This document shows positions 18,463 through 27,573 of a stretch of 64,000 nucleotides of DNA, piece after piece (position 1 is the first letter of the stretch; the number at the start of each line of letters is the position of its first letter). The stretch lies in contig NZ_AP029028.1 in NCBI RefSeq assembly GCF_037076565.1, forward strand, positions 4,154,001 through 4,218,000, read 5' to 3'. Both the position numbers and the translations under genes were made by a program. The stretch is from Herbaspirillum sp. DW155 (lineage in GTDB: Bacteria > Pseudomonadota > Gammaproteobacteria > Burkholderiales > Burkholderiaceae_D). Below the pieces are notes generated by a model. That model saw nothing but the letters and a program-made list of their open reading frames with translations. It ran no database searches and was not told where the DNA came from.

Positions 18463-18570
18463 GGCGCGGGCGCTTCCGGCCTTGCGGGCAATGCCGCAAA
18501 GCCGTGTATATTGACGGGCATCCGGCCTCGCCCCTGGCAGGCCTTGCCGCCTTTACCGTCTTTGCACACC

Positions 18571-19692
18571 ATGACTTCCACTGCAGATCCGCTCTACCAG
18601 TTCGACATCGAGAATGACCAGCAGGCCATGGCCCTGGCCTTGCTGCAGGCCGGCTTCGGCATGCTCGACACCACGCCCAACCCGCGCGTGGGCTGCGTCA
18701 TCGTCAAGGAGCGGCGCATCATCGGCGCCGGTTTCACCCAGCCGCCCGGCGGCAACCATGCCGAGATCCAGGCCATGGCAGATGCCGCCGCACGCGGTGC
18801 GGACGTACGCGGCGCCACCGTCTACGTCACCCTGGAACCCTGCAGCCATTTCGGCCGCACCCCGCCCTGCGCCGATGCGCTCATCCGCGCTGGCGTGGCG
18901 CGCGTGGTGTCGGCCATCGCCGACCCCAACCCGCTGGTGGCCGGCCAGGGCCTGGCGCGCCTGCAGGCGGCCGGCATCGAGGTGGCCTGCGGCTTGCTGG
19001 AAGAAGAGGCGCGGGAGATCAACATCGGCTTCCTGCACCGCATGCGTACCGGCCGCCCCTGGGTGCGCATGAAGAGCGCCGCCAGCCTGGATGGCAAGAC
19101 CGCCCTGCACAATGGGGTGAGCCAGTGGATCACCAGCCAGGCCGCGCGTGACGATGGCCACATCTGGCGCGCCCGCGCCTGCGCCATCATGGCCGGCATC
19201 GGCACCATCCAGAAGGACGACGCGCAACTGACCGTGCGCGCCATCGAAACCCCGCGCCAGCCGCGCCGCATCGTGGTCGACAGCAAGCTGATCGTCTCGC
19301 CGGAGGCGCGCGTGATCCAGGGCGGCAATACCTGGGTCTTCACCGCCACCGACGACCGCGAGAAACGTGCCGCTCTGGAGGCCGAAGGCGCCGAGGTGAT
19401 CCTGCTGGCCAACGCCGAAGGCAAGGTCGACCTGCCCGGCCTGATACGCGAACTGGGCCAGCGCCAGATCAACGAATTGCACGTCGAAGCCGGCGCCAGA
19501 CTCAACGGCGCGCTCATCCGCGAAGGCTGCGTGGATGAGCTGCTGGTCTACCTGGCCCCGGCGCTGATCGGCGATGGCCGCAGCATGTTCGAATTGCCGC
19601 CGCTGGAAGATCTCTCGGGCAAGATCGGCATCCACTTCCATGAGGTCAAGCAGGTCGGGCCGGATTTGCGTATCCTTGCCCGGTTCGCCTAG
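18571..19692 (+). CDS. ribD: Riboflavin biosynthesis deaminase/reductase RibD
   Basis: A 373-residue bifunctional enzyme that deaminates and then reduces the pyrimidine product of GTP cyclohydrolase II. The N-terminal zinc deaminase domain shows HAE near residue 70 and PCSHFGRTPPC near 97-107. The C-terminal reductase domain (about 165-370) shows MKSAASLDGKTAL and LHVEAGARLNGAL. The ATG at 18571 is preferred to an in-frame TTG at 18511 that would add 20 poorly coding residues. No FMN riboswitch-like sequence was seen upstream. ribE follows after 46 bp. Confidence 0.95.
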   Translation: MTSTADPLYQFDIENDQQAMALALLQAGFGMLDTTPNPRVGCVIVKERRIIGAGFTQPPGGNHAEIQAMADAAARGADVRGATVYVTLEPCSHFGRTPPCADALIRAGVARVVSAIADPNPLVAGQGLARLQAAGIEVACGLLEEEAREINIGFLHRMRTGRPWVRMKSAASLDGKTALHNGVSQWITSQAARDDGHIWRARACAIMAGIGTIQKDDAQLTVRAIETPRQPRRIVVDSKLIVSPEARVIQGGNTWVFTATDDREKRAALEAEGAEVILLANAEGKVDLPGLIRELGQRQINELHVEAGARLNGALIREGCVDELLVYLAPALIGDGRSMFELPPLEDLSGKIGIHFHEVKQVGPDLRILARFA

Positions 19693-19738
19693 GCGTCTTT
19701 TGGTTTTTTCTTTCAGATTTTCGTATCAGGACTGAATC

Positions 19739-20371
19739 ATGTTTACTGGAATCGTTGCCGCCGTCGGCACCATCACCTCCGTCACCCCCCTGGCAGCCGG
19801 GCCTGAGGCCGGCGTGCGCCTGAACATCGACGCCGGCACCCTGCCGATGGCCGACGTTGCCCTGGGCGATTCGATCGCGCTCAATGGCGCCTGCATGACC
19901 GTGGTCGACAAGACCGAGCGCGGCTTCACCGTCGACGTCTCGCGCGAAAGCCTGCGGCTGACCGCCGGCCTGGACGTCCCCGGTGAAGTCAACCTGGAAA
20001 AGGCCCTGACCCTGGCCGAACGCCTGGGCGGCCACCTGGTCTCCGGCCACGTGGATGGCCTGGGACAGGTGCATTCCTTCGAGCCGGTGGGCGAATCGCG
20101 CGAACTGATCATCGATGCCCCCAAGTCACTGGGCAAGTACCTGGCCTACAAGGGGTCGATTGTGGTCAATGGCGTGTCGCTGACGGTCAACCGGGTGGAA
20201 GACCTGCCCGACGCCTGCCGCTTCTCCATCAACCTCATTCCGCATACCGTGGAAGTGACCACGCTCAAGCATCTGAAGGCGGGCAGCAAGGTCAATCTGG
20301 AGATTGATCTGATTGCGCGGTATGTGGAGCGCATGCTGTCCTCGCCCCAGGCTTCGCCCGCCACTGCCTGA
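19739..20371 (+). CDS. ribE: Riboflavin synthase alpha chain
   Basis: A 210-residue enzyme that dismutates two 6,7-dimethyl-8-ribityllumazine molecules into riboflavin and a pyrimidine. It begins MFTGIVAA, diagnostic for the family, and contains two lumazine-binding repeats (about 1-97 and 98-200), each with the S-x-N/G-V-x-L-T type block (NGACMTV and NGVSLTV). Forms a unit with ribD. It converges with the hydrolase on the other strand; the 61 bp between them contain no obvious terminator. Confidence 0.96.
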   Translation: MFTGIVAAVGTITSVTPLAAGPEAGVRLNIDAGTLPMADVALGDSIALNGACMTVVDKTERGFTVDVSRESLRLTAGLDVPGEVNLEKALTLAERLGGHLVSGHVDGLGQVHSFEPVGESRELIIDAPKSLGKYLAYKGSIVVNGVSLTVNRVEDLPDACRFSINLIPHTVEVTTLKHLKAGSKVNLEIDLIARYVERMLSSPQASPATA

Positions 20372-20432
20372 GCCGGACTCAAGCCAGCTTGCCGGTACAC
20401 CGGTCGATGAAGGGGATGACGCGACAGCAGTC

Positions 20433-21284
20433 TTAGCGCAGGATCTCCGCGATCACCGCACGACACACCGGACTGTCCCCATCGGCCAGCGGGAACAGCA
20501 CCGTGTAGTGATGCGTCTGCGGCACCACGTGATGCGCCACCACCTGCGGCCAGCAATTGGCCATCACCGCCGCCTGCAGGTGGAACTGCGCGGTCTCCAT
20601 TTCACCGATGATGGTGCGCACGCGCGTGACCGCGGGCCCGGCCTGCAGCACCGGCGAGAGTGCATCCGCACGCTGCTCATCCAGCATCAATGCCTTGTTT
20701 AGCGAGGTCGGGATCAGCGGCATCAGATCGAACACTCCGCTGATGGCAAAGACCGCCTGCACCTGCAACGCACTCGCCTGCGCGGCCACGAAGGCCGCCA
20801 GATGACCGCCCGCCGAATGCCCCATCAGCGAGACACGGTTGAGATCGACGCCCAGCCGCTGCGCCTGCTGCGCAATGGTTGCCAGAAACGCCTGTACCTC
20901 TGCCACCATGTCCTCGATGCGCGCCTGGGGTGCCAGCGAATAATTGATCACCGCCACGCTGATCCCGGCCTTGACGTAGGGCGCGGCGATGAAGCCGATG
21001 TCGCGCTTGTCCCCGCCCTGCCAGTACCCCCCGTGGATGAACACCAGCAAAGGCCGCTGCGCCCCCGCTGCACGATAGAAATCAAAACGCTGCAGCGGTG
21101 CATCACCGTAGGCGATGTCGGTTTCGGTGAGCAAGGTATCGGCAATGGCGGCCGTCGCGTGCTGCCACTGCTGCAGCACCTGCGGAAAATCCGGAAAGGC
21201 GGCCTTGAGGTTGTAGCCCGCTTCGCATTCGGCGATGGGGCAAAGAACACGGCGAGCGTCGGTCTTGACTTGATCGGGGAGCAT
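20433..21284 (-). CDS. Alpha/beta hydrolase, kynurenine-formamidase-like
   Basis: A 283-residue cytoplasmic alpha/beta hydrolase. The oxyanion motif HGGYW is at 84-88, the nucleophile Ser157 is in GHSAGG, and a likely catalytic His lies near the C terminus in THHYTVLF. HGGYW is typical of arylformamidase/esterase enzymes of the HSL-like group, so hydrolysis of an aryl amide or ester is plausible. It sits 73 bp downstream of livF on the same strand, at the end of the anthranilate/aromatic island; a role in releasing anthranilate from an N-acyl or ester form is a guess. A good AAGGAAA site precedes the start. Confidence 0.8.
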   Translation of the reverse strand: MLPDQVKTDARRVLCPIAECEAGYNLKAAFPDFPQVLQQWQHATAAIADTLLTETDIAYGDAPLQRFDFYRAAGAQRPLLVFIHGGYWQGGDKRDIGFIAAPYVKAGISVAVINYSLAPQARIEDMVAEVQAFLATIAQQAQRLGVDLNRVSLMGHSAGGHLAAFVAAQASALQVQAVFAISGVFDLMPLIPTSLNKALMLDEQRADALSPVLQAGPAVTRVRTIIGEMETAQFHLQAAVMANCWPQVVAHHVVPQTHHYTVLFPLADGDSPVCRAVIAEILR

Positions 21285-21294
21285 TCACTTTTCC

Positions 21295-21330
21295 TTAACG
21301 CTATTTGCAACAGCATTAAACCTGCGTTAA
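21295..21330 (-). promoter_or_regulatory. Inverted repeat next to the hydrolase ribosome site
   Basis: TTAACGC and GCGTTAA are perfect 7-base arms with 22 bases between them. On the minus-strand transcript the second arm runs directly into the AAGGAAA ribosome site of the hydrolase, so it could be an RNA hairpin affecting translation or an operator in the livF-hydrolase gap. Confidence 0.3.
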
Positions 21331-21357
21331 TGGATCAATATCCGCGCAGCAAGCGCC

Positions 21358-22064
<707 letters not shown>

Positions 22065-22068
<4 letters not shown>

Positions 22069-22832
22069 TGCGTTTCCTCCTCGCCGAGGTAGGCCAGCTT
22101 GACCTCGGCATTGGCGCGGATCTCGTCCACGCTGCCGGTGGCCAGCACCGCCCCCTGCACCAGCACCGTCATGCGGTCGGCCAGGGCGAAGACGGCCTCC
22201 ATGTCATGTTCCACCAGCACCACCGTCAGTTCCTCTTTGAGCGACCGGATCAGCGCGATCATGTCGCCGGATTCCTCATGGCCCATGCCCGCCATCGGTT
22301 CATCCATCAACAGTACGCGCGGGCCGCAGGCGATGGCCAGGCCCACATCCAGTCTGCGCCGCGCACCATGCGAGAGCTGCGACGACAACTGATGCACGAG
22401 CTTCTCCAGTCCGACGCGGCGCGCCACCGTCATGGCCGCTTCGCGTGCGCCGCGATCACTCGCGCTGGCATGGAAGAAGCCATAGCTGCGATGCTGCCCG
22501 CGCTGCACGGCCACCTGCAGGTTTTCCAGCACGCTCAATTCATCGAAGACGCTGGTGATCTGGAACGAGCGCACCAGCCCCGCTGCCACGCGTGCCTGTT
22601 CAGCGTGGCCATGCATGGGCTGGCCGAACAGATGGACCTCGCCCGCATCCGCAGCCAGCGCCCCGGAAAGCAATGAGAGCAACGTCGTCTTGCCCGCGCC
22701 ATTGGGACCGATGATGGCGTGCACATGGCCGACCGCGATCTCCAGATCGACATCGCGCGTGGCCGCCAGGCCGCCGTAGTTTTTCTTCAGGCCCTTGACC
22801 GAGAGGGCCAGCGCCGCCAATTCACGCCCCAT
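22065..22832 (-). CDS. livG: Branched-chain amino acid-type ABC transporter ATPase (LivG)
   Basis: A 255-residue ABC ATPase with Walker A GPNGAGKTT, a LivG-type insert (SFQITSVFDELSVLENLQVA), signature LSHGARRRLDVGLAIA and Walker B VLLMDEPMAGMG. The signature reads LSHGA instead of LSGGQ, a variant common in LivG. It overlaps livM by 11 bases and livF by four, so all are translationally coupled. Confidence 0.9.
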
Positions 22833-23775
22833 GCTGCTCTCCCTGCCTGAGTGTCTTGCCGATGGTGGCCAGCGAGCTCACGCCGCGCGGCGCCACCATG
22901 ATCACCAGCAAGAGGATCAGCCCGACATAGATCTGCCAGTATTCGAAATGGGTGGACAGCACTTCTTCCAGCAACAGGAAGGCTGCCGCACCGAGCAGGC
23001 CGCCGTAAAAATACCCGACCCCGCCCAGCGCCACCATCACCAGCAGGATGCCGGACTGCGACCAGTGCAGCAGCTTGGGGCTGGCAAAGAGATTGCTCAT
23101 GCCGATGAGGCTGCCTGCCAGTCCCGCGATGACGGCAGCGATCACGAAGGCTGCGAGCTTGTAGCGCAGCGCCGGATAGCCGATGGCCTGGGCGCGCCGC
23201 TCATTCTGCCGGATCGCATTCAAGGCCAGTCCGAAGCGCGAGCTCAGGAGCCGCTGCAGCAGCACCAAGCTGGCCATCAGCCAGGCCAGCACGACCCAGT
23301 AGAAGGCGTTGTCGCCGCTCATGTCCAGACCCAGCCCCAGCAGCGGACGCGCCGTCACCTGCAAGCCATCATCGCCACCGTAATACCGGAAGCCGACGAA
23401 GAAGTAATAGAACAATTGCGCCAGCGCCATGGTGATCATGATGAAATACACCGCCCGCGTGCGCAGTGCAATCAAGCCAATGACCAGACCGACCAGGGCC
23501 GTCACCAGCGCGGCCAGCAGCCAGATCAGCCAGGCGCTGGTCACGCCATGGAAACTGGCGATGGCCGTGACATACGCGCCCAGCCCGAAGAACACCGCAT
23601 GACCAAAGCTGACCATGCCGCCGTAGCCAAGAATGAAATTGAGGCTGGCCGCCACCATCGCGAAGATCAGGATGCGGGTGAGCACGCCGATGTAGTACTC
23701 CATCCCGCTGGCCTGCGCCAGCAACGGCAGCAGCACCGCCAGGACGAGCAGCAGGGGAACGAACAGTCGTTGCAT
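22822..23775 (-). CDS. livM: Branched-chain amino acid-type ABC transporter permease (LivM)
   Basis: A 317-residue inner-membrane permease with 8-10 hydrophobic segments. The LivM pattern is visible: LNFILGYGGMVSFGHAVFFGLGAY near 45-70 and AIRQNERRAQAIGYPALRYKLAAF near 190-215, the cytoplasmic coupling helix. Pairs with LivH to form the channel. It lies eight bases after livH and overlaps livG. Confidence 0.92.
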   Translation of the reverse strand: MQRLFVPLLLVLAVLLPLLAQASGMEYYIGVLTRILIFAMVAASLNFILGYGGMVSFGHAVFFGLGAYVTAIASFHGVTSAWLIWLLAALVTALVGLVIGLIALRTRAVYFIMITMALAQLFYYFFVGFRYYGGDDGLQVTARPLLGLGLDMSGDNAFYWVVLAWLMASLVLLQRLLSSRFGLALNAIRQNERRAQAIGYPALRYKLAAFVIAAVIAGLAGSLIGMSNLFASPKLLHWSQSGILLVMVALGGVGYFYGGLLGAAAFLLLEEVLSTHFEYWQIYVGLILLLVIMVAPRGVSSLATIGKTLRQGEQHGA

Positions 23776-23783
23776 GAGACTCC

Positions 23784-24698
23784 TCAGGTACGCGCAGGGA
23801 ACAGACCGCTGGGGCGCCAGAACAGCACCGCGATCATCACCAGGTAGATCATCATCGAGCCCAGCGCCGGACCGACCGAGGCGGCCGCATCGGCACTGAG
23901 GAAGAGCGCGAAGAGTTGCGGGAGCAGGCTGCGACCCAGCGTATCGACCACGCCCACGATGAGCGCGCCGATGGCCGCGCCCGGCACCGAGCCGATGCCG
24001 CCGATGACCACCACCACGAAGGCCAGGATCAGTACGTCATCGCCCATACCGGCCTGCACCGCCACCAGCGGTCCCAGCATGATGCCGGCCAGCGCCGCCA
24101 GCAGCAGCCCGAAGCTGAACACCAGCCGGAAAAGCAGGCCGATGTTGATGCCCATGGCCGTGACCATCTCCAGGTTGTTGGCCCCGGCGCGCACCCACAT
24201 GCCGATGCGCGTGCGATTGATGAGCAAGTACAGCGCCACGGCCACCACCATGCCCACCGCCATGACCAGCAGGCGATAGCTGGAATACGGCAGCCCGAAC
24301 AGGTTGACCGGCCCGGCAAAGGCGGCCGGCATGTTCAGCGGCAGCGGCTGCGGGCCCCAGATCATGCGCACGCCATCGTTGAAGATCAGGATGAAGGCGA
24401 AGGTGGCCAGCACGTGCACCATGTGGTCCTTCTTGTAGAGCCGCCGGAACACCAGCCACTCCAGCAGGAAGCCCAGCGCCGCCGTGGCCGGCAGGGCCAC
24501 CAGCAGGCCCAGCCAGAAGGAACCGCTGGCCCCGGCCGCCACCGCCGCCACGTAGGCGCCGATCATGAAGAAACTGCCGTGCGCCAGGTTCACGAAGTTC
24601 ATCACGCCAAAGATCAGCGTCAATCCCGATGCGATCAGGAACAGCATGACGCCGAATTGCAGGCTGTTGAGCACCTGCTCGAAGATCAGATTACCCAA
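23784..24698 (-). CDS. livH: Branched-chain amino acid-type ABC transporter permease (LivH)
   Basis: A 304-residue permease with the LivH features LNSLQFGVMLFLIASGLTLIFGVMNFVNLAHGSFFMIGAY at the N terminus and a GADDVLILAFVVVVIGGIGSVPGA-like block (here GMGDDVLI) near 215-240, the coupling region. Eight or so membrane segments. Twelve bases separate it from the binding-protein gene upstream. Confidence 0.92.
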   Translation of the reverse strand: MGNLIFEQVLNSLQFGVMLFLIASGLTLIFGVMNFVNLAHGSFFMIGAYVAAVAAGASGSFWLGLLVALPATAALGFLLEWLVFRRLYKKDHMVHVLATFAFILIFNDGVRMIWGPQPLPLNMPAAFAGPVNLFGLPYSSYRLLVMAVGMVVAVALYLLINRTRIGMWVRAGANNLEMVTAMGINIGLLFRLVFSFGLLLAALAGIMLGPLVAVQAGMGDDVLILAFVVVVIGGIGSVPGAAIGALIVGVVDTLGRSLLPQLFALFLSADAAASVGPALGSMMIYLVMIAVLFWRPSGLFPART

Positions 24699-24710
24699 GA
24701 TGCACCGTCC

Positions 24711-25889
24711 TCAAGGCATCTTGCATTGACTGACGTAGGCGTCGACGTGATCGGGCAAGAGCGTCTGGGTCATGTTGTTGACGTACTTGCCGTCGGCACC
24801 CTTGGTCACCACGCGCGCATATTGATTCTGGATCGGGAAGTGATTGGCAGCGAACTTGAAGCCACCGCGCACCGATTTGAAGTTGGCCGCCTTGATAGCC
24901 GCAATGAGGGCCTCGCGATTCTCGACCTTGCCGCCGATGGTCTTGACGGCGCTGTCGATGAGCATGGCCGCGTCATAGGCCTGGGAGGCGAACATCGAAG
25001 GCTGATGACCGTACTCCTTGACATAGGCGGCCACGAAGGCGCGGTTCTGTTCGTTGGGTAGGTCGGCCGACCACTGGCCGGTGTTGGCCACGCCCGCGAT
25101 CAGGTCGCCGTTGGAGAGCATCTGCTGGTCCGCATCATAGGCGGGCATCACGCGCACGATCTTGGGGTCCATGCCGGCGGCCGCATATTGCTTGACGAAA
25201 TTGACGCCCATGCCGCCCGGCAGGAAGAAATACAGGGCATCGATATTGGCGGCGCGCAACTGCGCAATTTCAGTAGCGAAATCGAGCTGGCCCAGCTTGG
25301 GGAAGAGTTCGACCGCAGGGTCTTTCTTCAGGAAGCGCTTGAAGCCTGCCGAGGCATCCTTGCCCGCCGGATAATTGGGGGCAATGATGGCCACGCGCTG
25401 GTAACCCTTGTCGGCCATCAGCTTGCCCGCTGCCTCGTGGGTCGCATCGTTCTGGTAACTGGCGCTGAAGAAATACGGATTGCATCCCGCACCGGCCAGT
25501 TGCGCCGGGCCGGCATTGGCGCTGACCACCACGGTCTTGCTGACGAAGGCGGCCGGTGCCACGGCCAGCAGGATGTTGGAATAGACGAAGCCGCTCACGA
25601 TATCGACCTTCTCGCGCTTGATGAGGCGGTCCGCACCCTGCTTGGCGGCATCGGGGCTGAACTGGTCATCGACCACGATGACTTCGGCGGGCACGCCGCC
25701 GAGCTTGTTGCCCAGCATCTTCATGGCCAGCATGAAACCTTCGCGTTGATCCACGCCGGGTGCGCTGGCCGGGCCGCTCAGGGTGGTCAGGAAGCCCACC
25801 TTCACCACCTCGGACGCCTGCGCGGACAAGCTTGCACCCGCCGCCATCGCCATCATTACCGCACCTGCCACTTGAGTGAGTCGATTCAT
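24711..25889 (-). CDS. livK: ABC transporter substrate-binding protein (LivK family)
   Basis: A 392-residue periplasmic binding protein of the Peripla_BP_6 type with a signal peptide of about 27 residues (hydrophobic run VAGAVMMAMAAGASLSAQA). The conserved GFLTTLSGPASAPG start of the mature protein and repeated GYQRVAIIAPNYPAGKDA block fit amide/aromatic-acid binders. The start at 25889 is chosen for its GAGGGG ribosome site nine bases upstream; the open frame otherwise runs 28 residues further with no signal-peptide sense. First of the five transport genes, 102 bp after the dioxygenase reductase gene on the same strand. Confidence 0.9.
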   Translation of the reverse strand: MNRLTQVAGAVMMAMAAGASLSAQASEVVKVGFLTTLSGPASAPGVDQREGFMLAMKMLGNKLGGVPAEVIVVDDQFSPDAAKQGADRLIKREKVDIVSGFVYSNILLAVAPAAFVSKTVVVSANAGPAQLAGAGCNPYFFSASYQNDATHEAAGKLMADKGYQRVAIIAPNYPAGKDASAGFKRFLKKDPAVELFPKLGQLDFATEIAQLRAANIDALYFFLPGGMGVNFVKQYAAAGMDPKIVRVMPAYDADQQMLSNGDLIAGVANTGQWSADLPNEQNRAFVAAYVKEYGHQPSMFASQAYDAAMLIDSAVKTIGGKVENREALIAAIKAANFKSVRGGFKFAANHFPIQNQYARVVTKGADGKYVNNMTQTLLPDHVDAYVSQCKMP

Positions 25890-25947
25890 GCCTGGATTCC
25901 CCTCTAGATTCTTTGGTTTGAATTCGGTGTGACGCTGAACACGCAGC

Positions 25948-25978
25948 GGCGCGTGAAATCCAGATTTCACCACGCGCC
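25948..25978 (-). terminator. Hairpin between the dioxygenase and transporter genes
   Basis: GGCGCG-TGAAAT pairs with ATTTCA-CCA-CGCGCC around the four-base loop CCAG, with one three-base bulge. It begins about 13 bases after the reductase stop. No T-run follows on the minus strand, so it could be a partial terminator or a processing/stability stem that sets different levels of enzyme and transporter mRNA. Confidence 0.45.
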
Positions 25979-25991
25979 CCGGCTGGAACGA

Positions 25992-27065
25992 CTATTTCCG
26001 CAGGTCTGCTGTCGAGACGAAGGCATCGGCAAAGAACGCCGTCCCGGGCAGGCCGCAGATGGCCGTGAAATCGCGCCGCGCTGACTCTACAACGACCGGC
26101 GCGCCGCAGGCATAGACCTGGCATGACTGCATCGCCGGTACATCCTGCATCACGGCCTGGTGGACCAGGCCGGTGCGTCCGCTCCAGCCGCTGGCCGCAT
26201 CGGTCTCCGAGAGCACCGGTACATACTCGAACCACGGCAGGCTCGCCGCCCAGTCGCGGCACAGTGCATCCAGATACAGGTCGGCGGCACGGCGGCCTCC
26301 CCAGTAAAGGCGCATCGAACGGGTGCTGCCGGTGGCGATGGCCTCTTCCACCAGTGCCTTGACCGGAGCAAATCCTGTGCCACTGGCCAGCAGGATCACC
26401 GGCTGCCTGCCCTCGCGCATGAAGAAGCTGCCGGCAGGTCCTTCGAGCGAGAACTGCTGCCCCGCCTGCATGCCGTTGAAGAGGCGGTCCGTGAAGAGTC
26501 CGCCGGGCAGGTGGCGCACGTGCAGTTCCAGCAGATCGCTGCCGTCACCGACATAGGTCGCCATGGAATAGCTGCGGCGCTGGCCGTCTTCCAGCAGCAG
26601 GTCGATGTACTGGCCGGCGCGATAGGACAGCGGCGCGTCGCAGCGCAGGCGCAGGATCGCCACGTCCGGGGCGGCGCGCGTGATGCCCTCCAGCGTGGCC
26701 TGCACCTGCTGCAATGTCGGCGCGGTACTCGCTGCAACAGCGGTATCGCCCTCCCCGCTCACGCCGATCTCGACCCGGCCTGCCACCACGCGCACCGGGA
26801 AGCTGCGCACCGCTTCGGTCACCGGTGCACAGCGCGGTGCACCGCTGCGAATGTCGAACAGGCCCTGGTGCAACGGACACTCGACGCAACCATCCTCCAC
26901 ATAGCCATCGGAGAGCTTGGCATTGCCATGGGTGCACAAGTCCCTGAGCGCAAAGATTTCCTCGCCCAGGCGGAACACCGCCACCGCCTGGCCGCCCGCG
27001 CGGGCTGCGGCCACTTCACCCTCGGCGAAATCATCGGCATGGCCGACATCGAACCACTCGCTCAT
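25992..27065 (-). CDS. Fused Rieske ferredoxin and FAD/NAD(P)H reductase of ring-hydroxylating dioxygenase
   Basis: A 357-residue electron-transfer protein with two parts. Residues 1-105 are a Rieske ferredoxin: Cys44, His46, Cys63 and His66 in CTH...CPLHQ. Residues about 120-355 are a ferredoxin-NADP reductase-type module: RSYSMA (FAD site, Arg164-Ala169), LASGTGFAPVKAL (nucleotide site) and YACGAP near the C terminus. It should carry electrons from NAD(P)H through FAD and the Rieske centre to the oxygenase encoded just upstream. In BenC/AntC the FNR module is fused to a plant-type ferredoxin, and in AndA systems ferredoxin and reductase are separate, so this combination is unusual. The start at 27065 lies seven bases after the small-subunit stop. 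Confidence 0.88.
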   Translation of the reverse strand: MSEWFDVGHADDFAEGEVAAARAGGQAVAVFRLGEEIFALRDLCTHGNAKLSDGYVEDGCVECPLHQGLFDIRSGAPRCAPVTEAVRSFPVRVVAGRVEIGVSGEGDTAVAASTAPTLQQVQATLEGITRAAPDVAILRLRCDAPLSYRAGQYIDLLLEDGQRRSYSMATYVGDGSDLLELHVRHLPGGLFTDRLFNGMQAGQQFSLEGPAGSFFMREGRQPVILLASGTGFAPVKALVEEAIATGSTRSMRLYWGGRRAADLYLDALCRDWAASLPWFEYVPVLSETDAASGWSGRTGLVHQAVMQDVPAMQSCQVYACGAPVVVESARRDFTAICGLPGTAFFADAFVSTADLRK

Positions 27066-27072
27066 GGCCGCC

Positions 27073-27573
27073 TCAGATCGGAGTGGCCAACAGGGTCGAC
27101 ACGCGCAGCGTGTCGTAGACCACGCGGCGGCGGGCATAACGCCAGCCAGCCTCGGTCCTGACCACGCGATCCTCATAGCGGCCGGCCTGGTAGACGAAGG
27201 ACTCGCCGTTCTGCAAGGTCTGCACCACCACATAGCTCGATTGCGCATCCACCGATCCATCGGCGTTCTGCGTGAACACCAGCCCCGAGGTCATGTGGCG
27301 ATAGGTGTGCGCCTCGTAGATGTTGGCGTGGCGCAGCGAGAGCACGCGATCCTGCAGCATCTTCTTGCTGTCGCAATAGATGATGCCGATGGGCAGGCCG
27401 GCATCGGCGTTCTCGCGCGGCACGATTTCATACAGGCAGTCGTCGGTGAAGAAATCCGGCCACTGTTCCAGGCGGTCGTTGTCGAGCGCATGCACATAGC
27501 GCTCCTGCAGTTGGTGCAGCTCGAACCACAAGCTTATCTGTTCCATGTTTTGCATCTGCTTTGCCTCGCTCAT
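27073..27573 (-). CDS. andAd: Ring-hydroxylating dioxygenase small subunit, probable anthranilate 1,2-dioxygenase
   Basis: A 166-residue beta subunit of the SnoaL-like fold: LHQLQERYVHALDNDRLEQWPDFFTDDCLYEI at the N terminus and YRHMTSGLVF in the middle are typical. Beta subunits are structural in the alpha3beta3 oxygenase. The start at 27573 overlaps the large-subunit stop (ATGA); an internal ATG (MEQISLW) is also possible. Named by its partner and context; the substrate is not proven by sequence. Confidence 0.82.
   Translation of the reverse strand: MSEAKQMQNMEQISLWFELHQLQERYVHALDNDRLEQWPDFFTDDCLYEIVPRENADAGLPIGIIYCDSKKMLQDRVLSLRHANIYEAHTYRHMTSGLVFTQNADGSVDAQSSYVVVQTLQNGESFVYQAGRYEDRVVRTEAGWRYARRRVVYDTLRVSTLLATPI

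Noticed and set aside
18463-19738. FMN riboswitch ahead of ribD or ribE
   Set aside because: The ribD leader is about 108 bp and the ribD-ribE gap 46 bp; neither has the conserved RFN elements. The TTGCGG/CCGCAA hairpin at 18482-18499 is too small.
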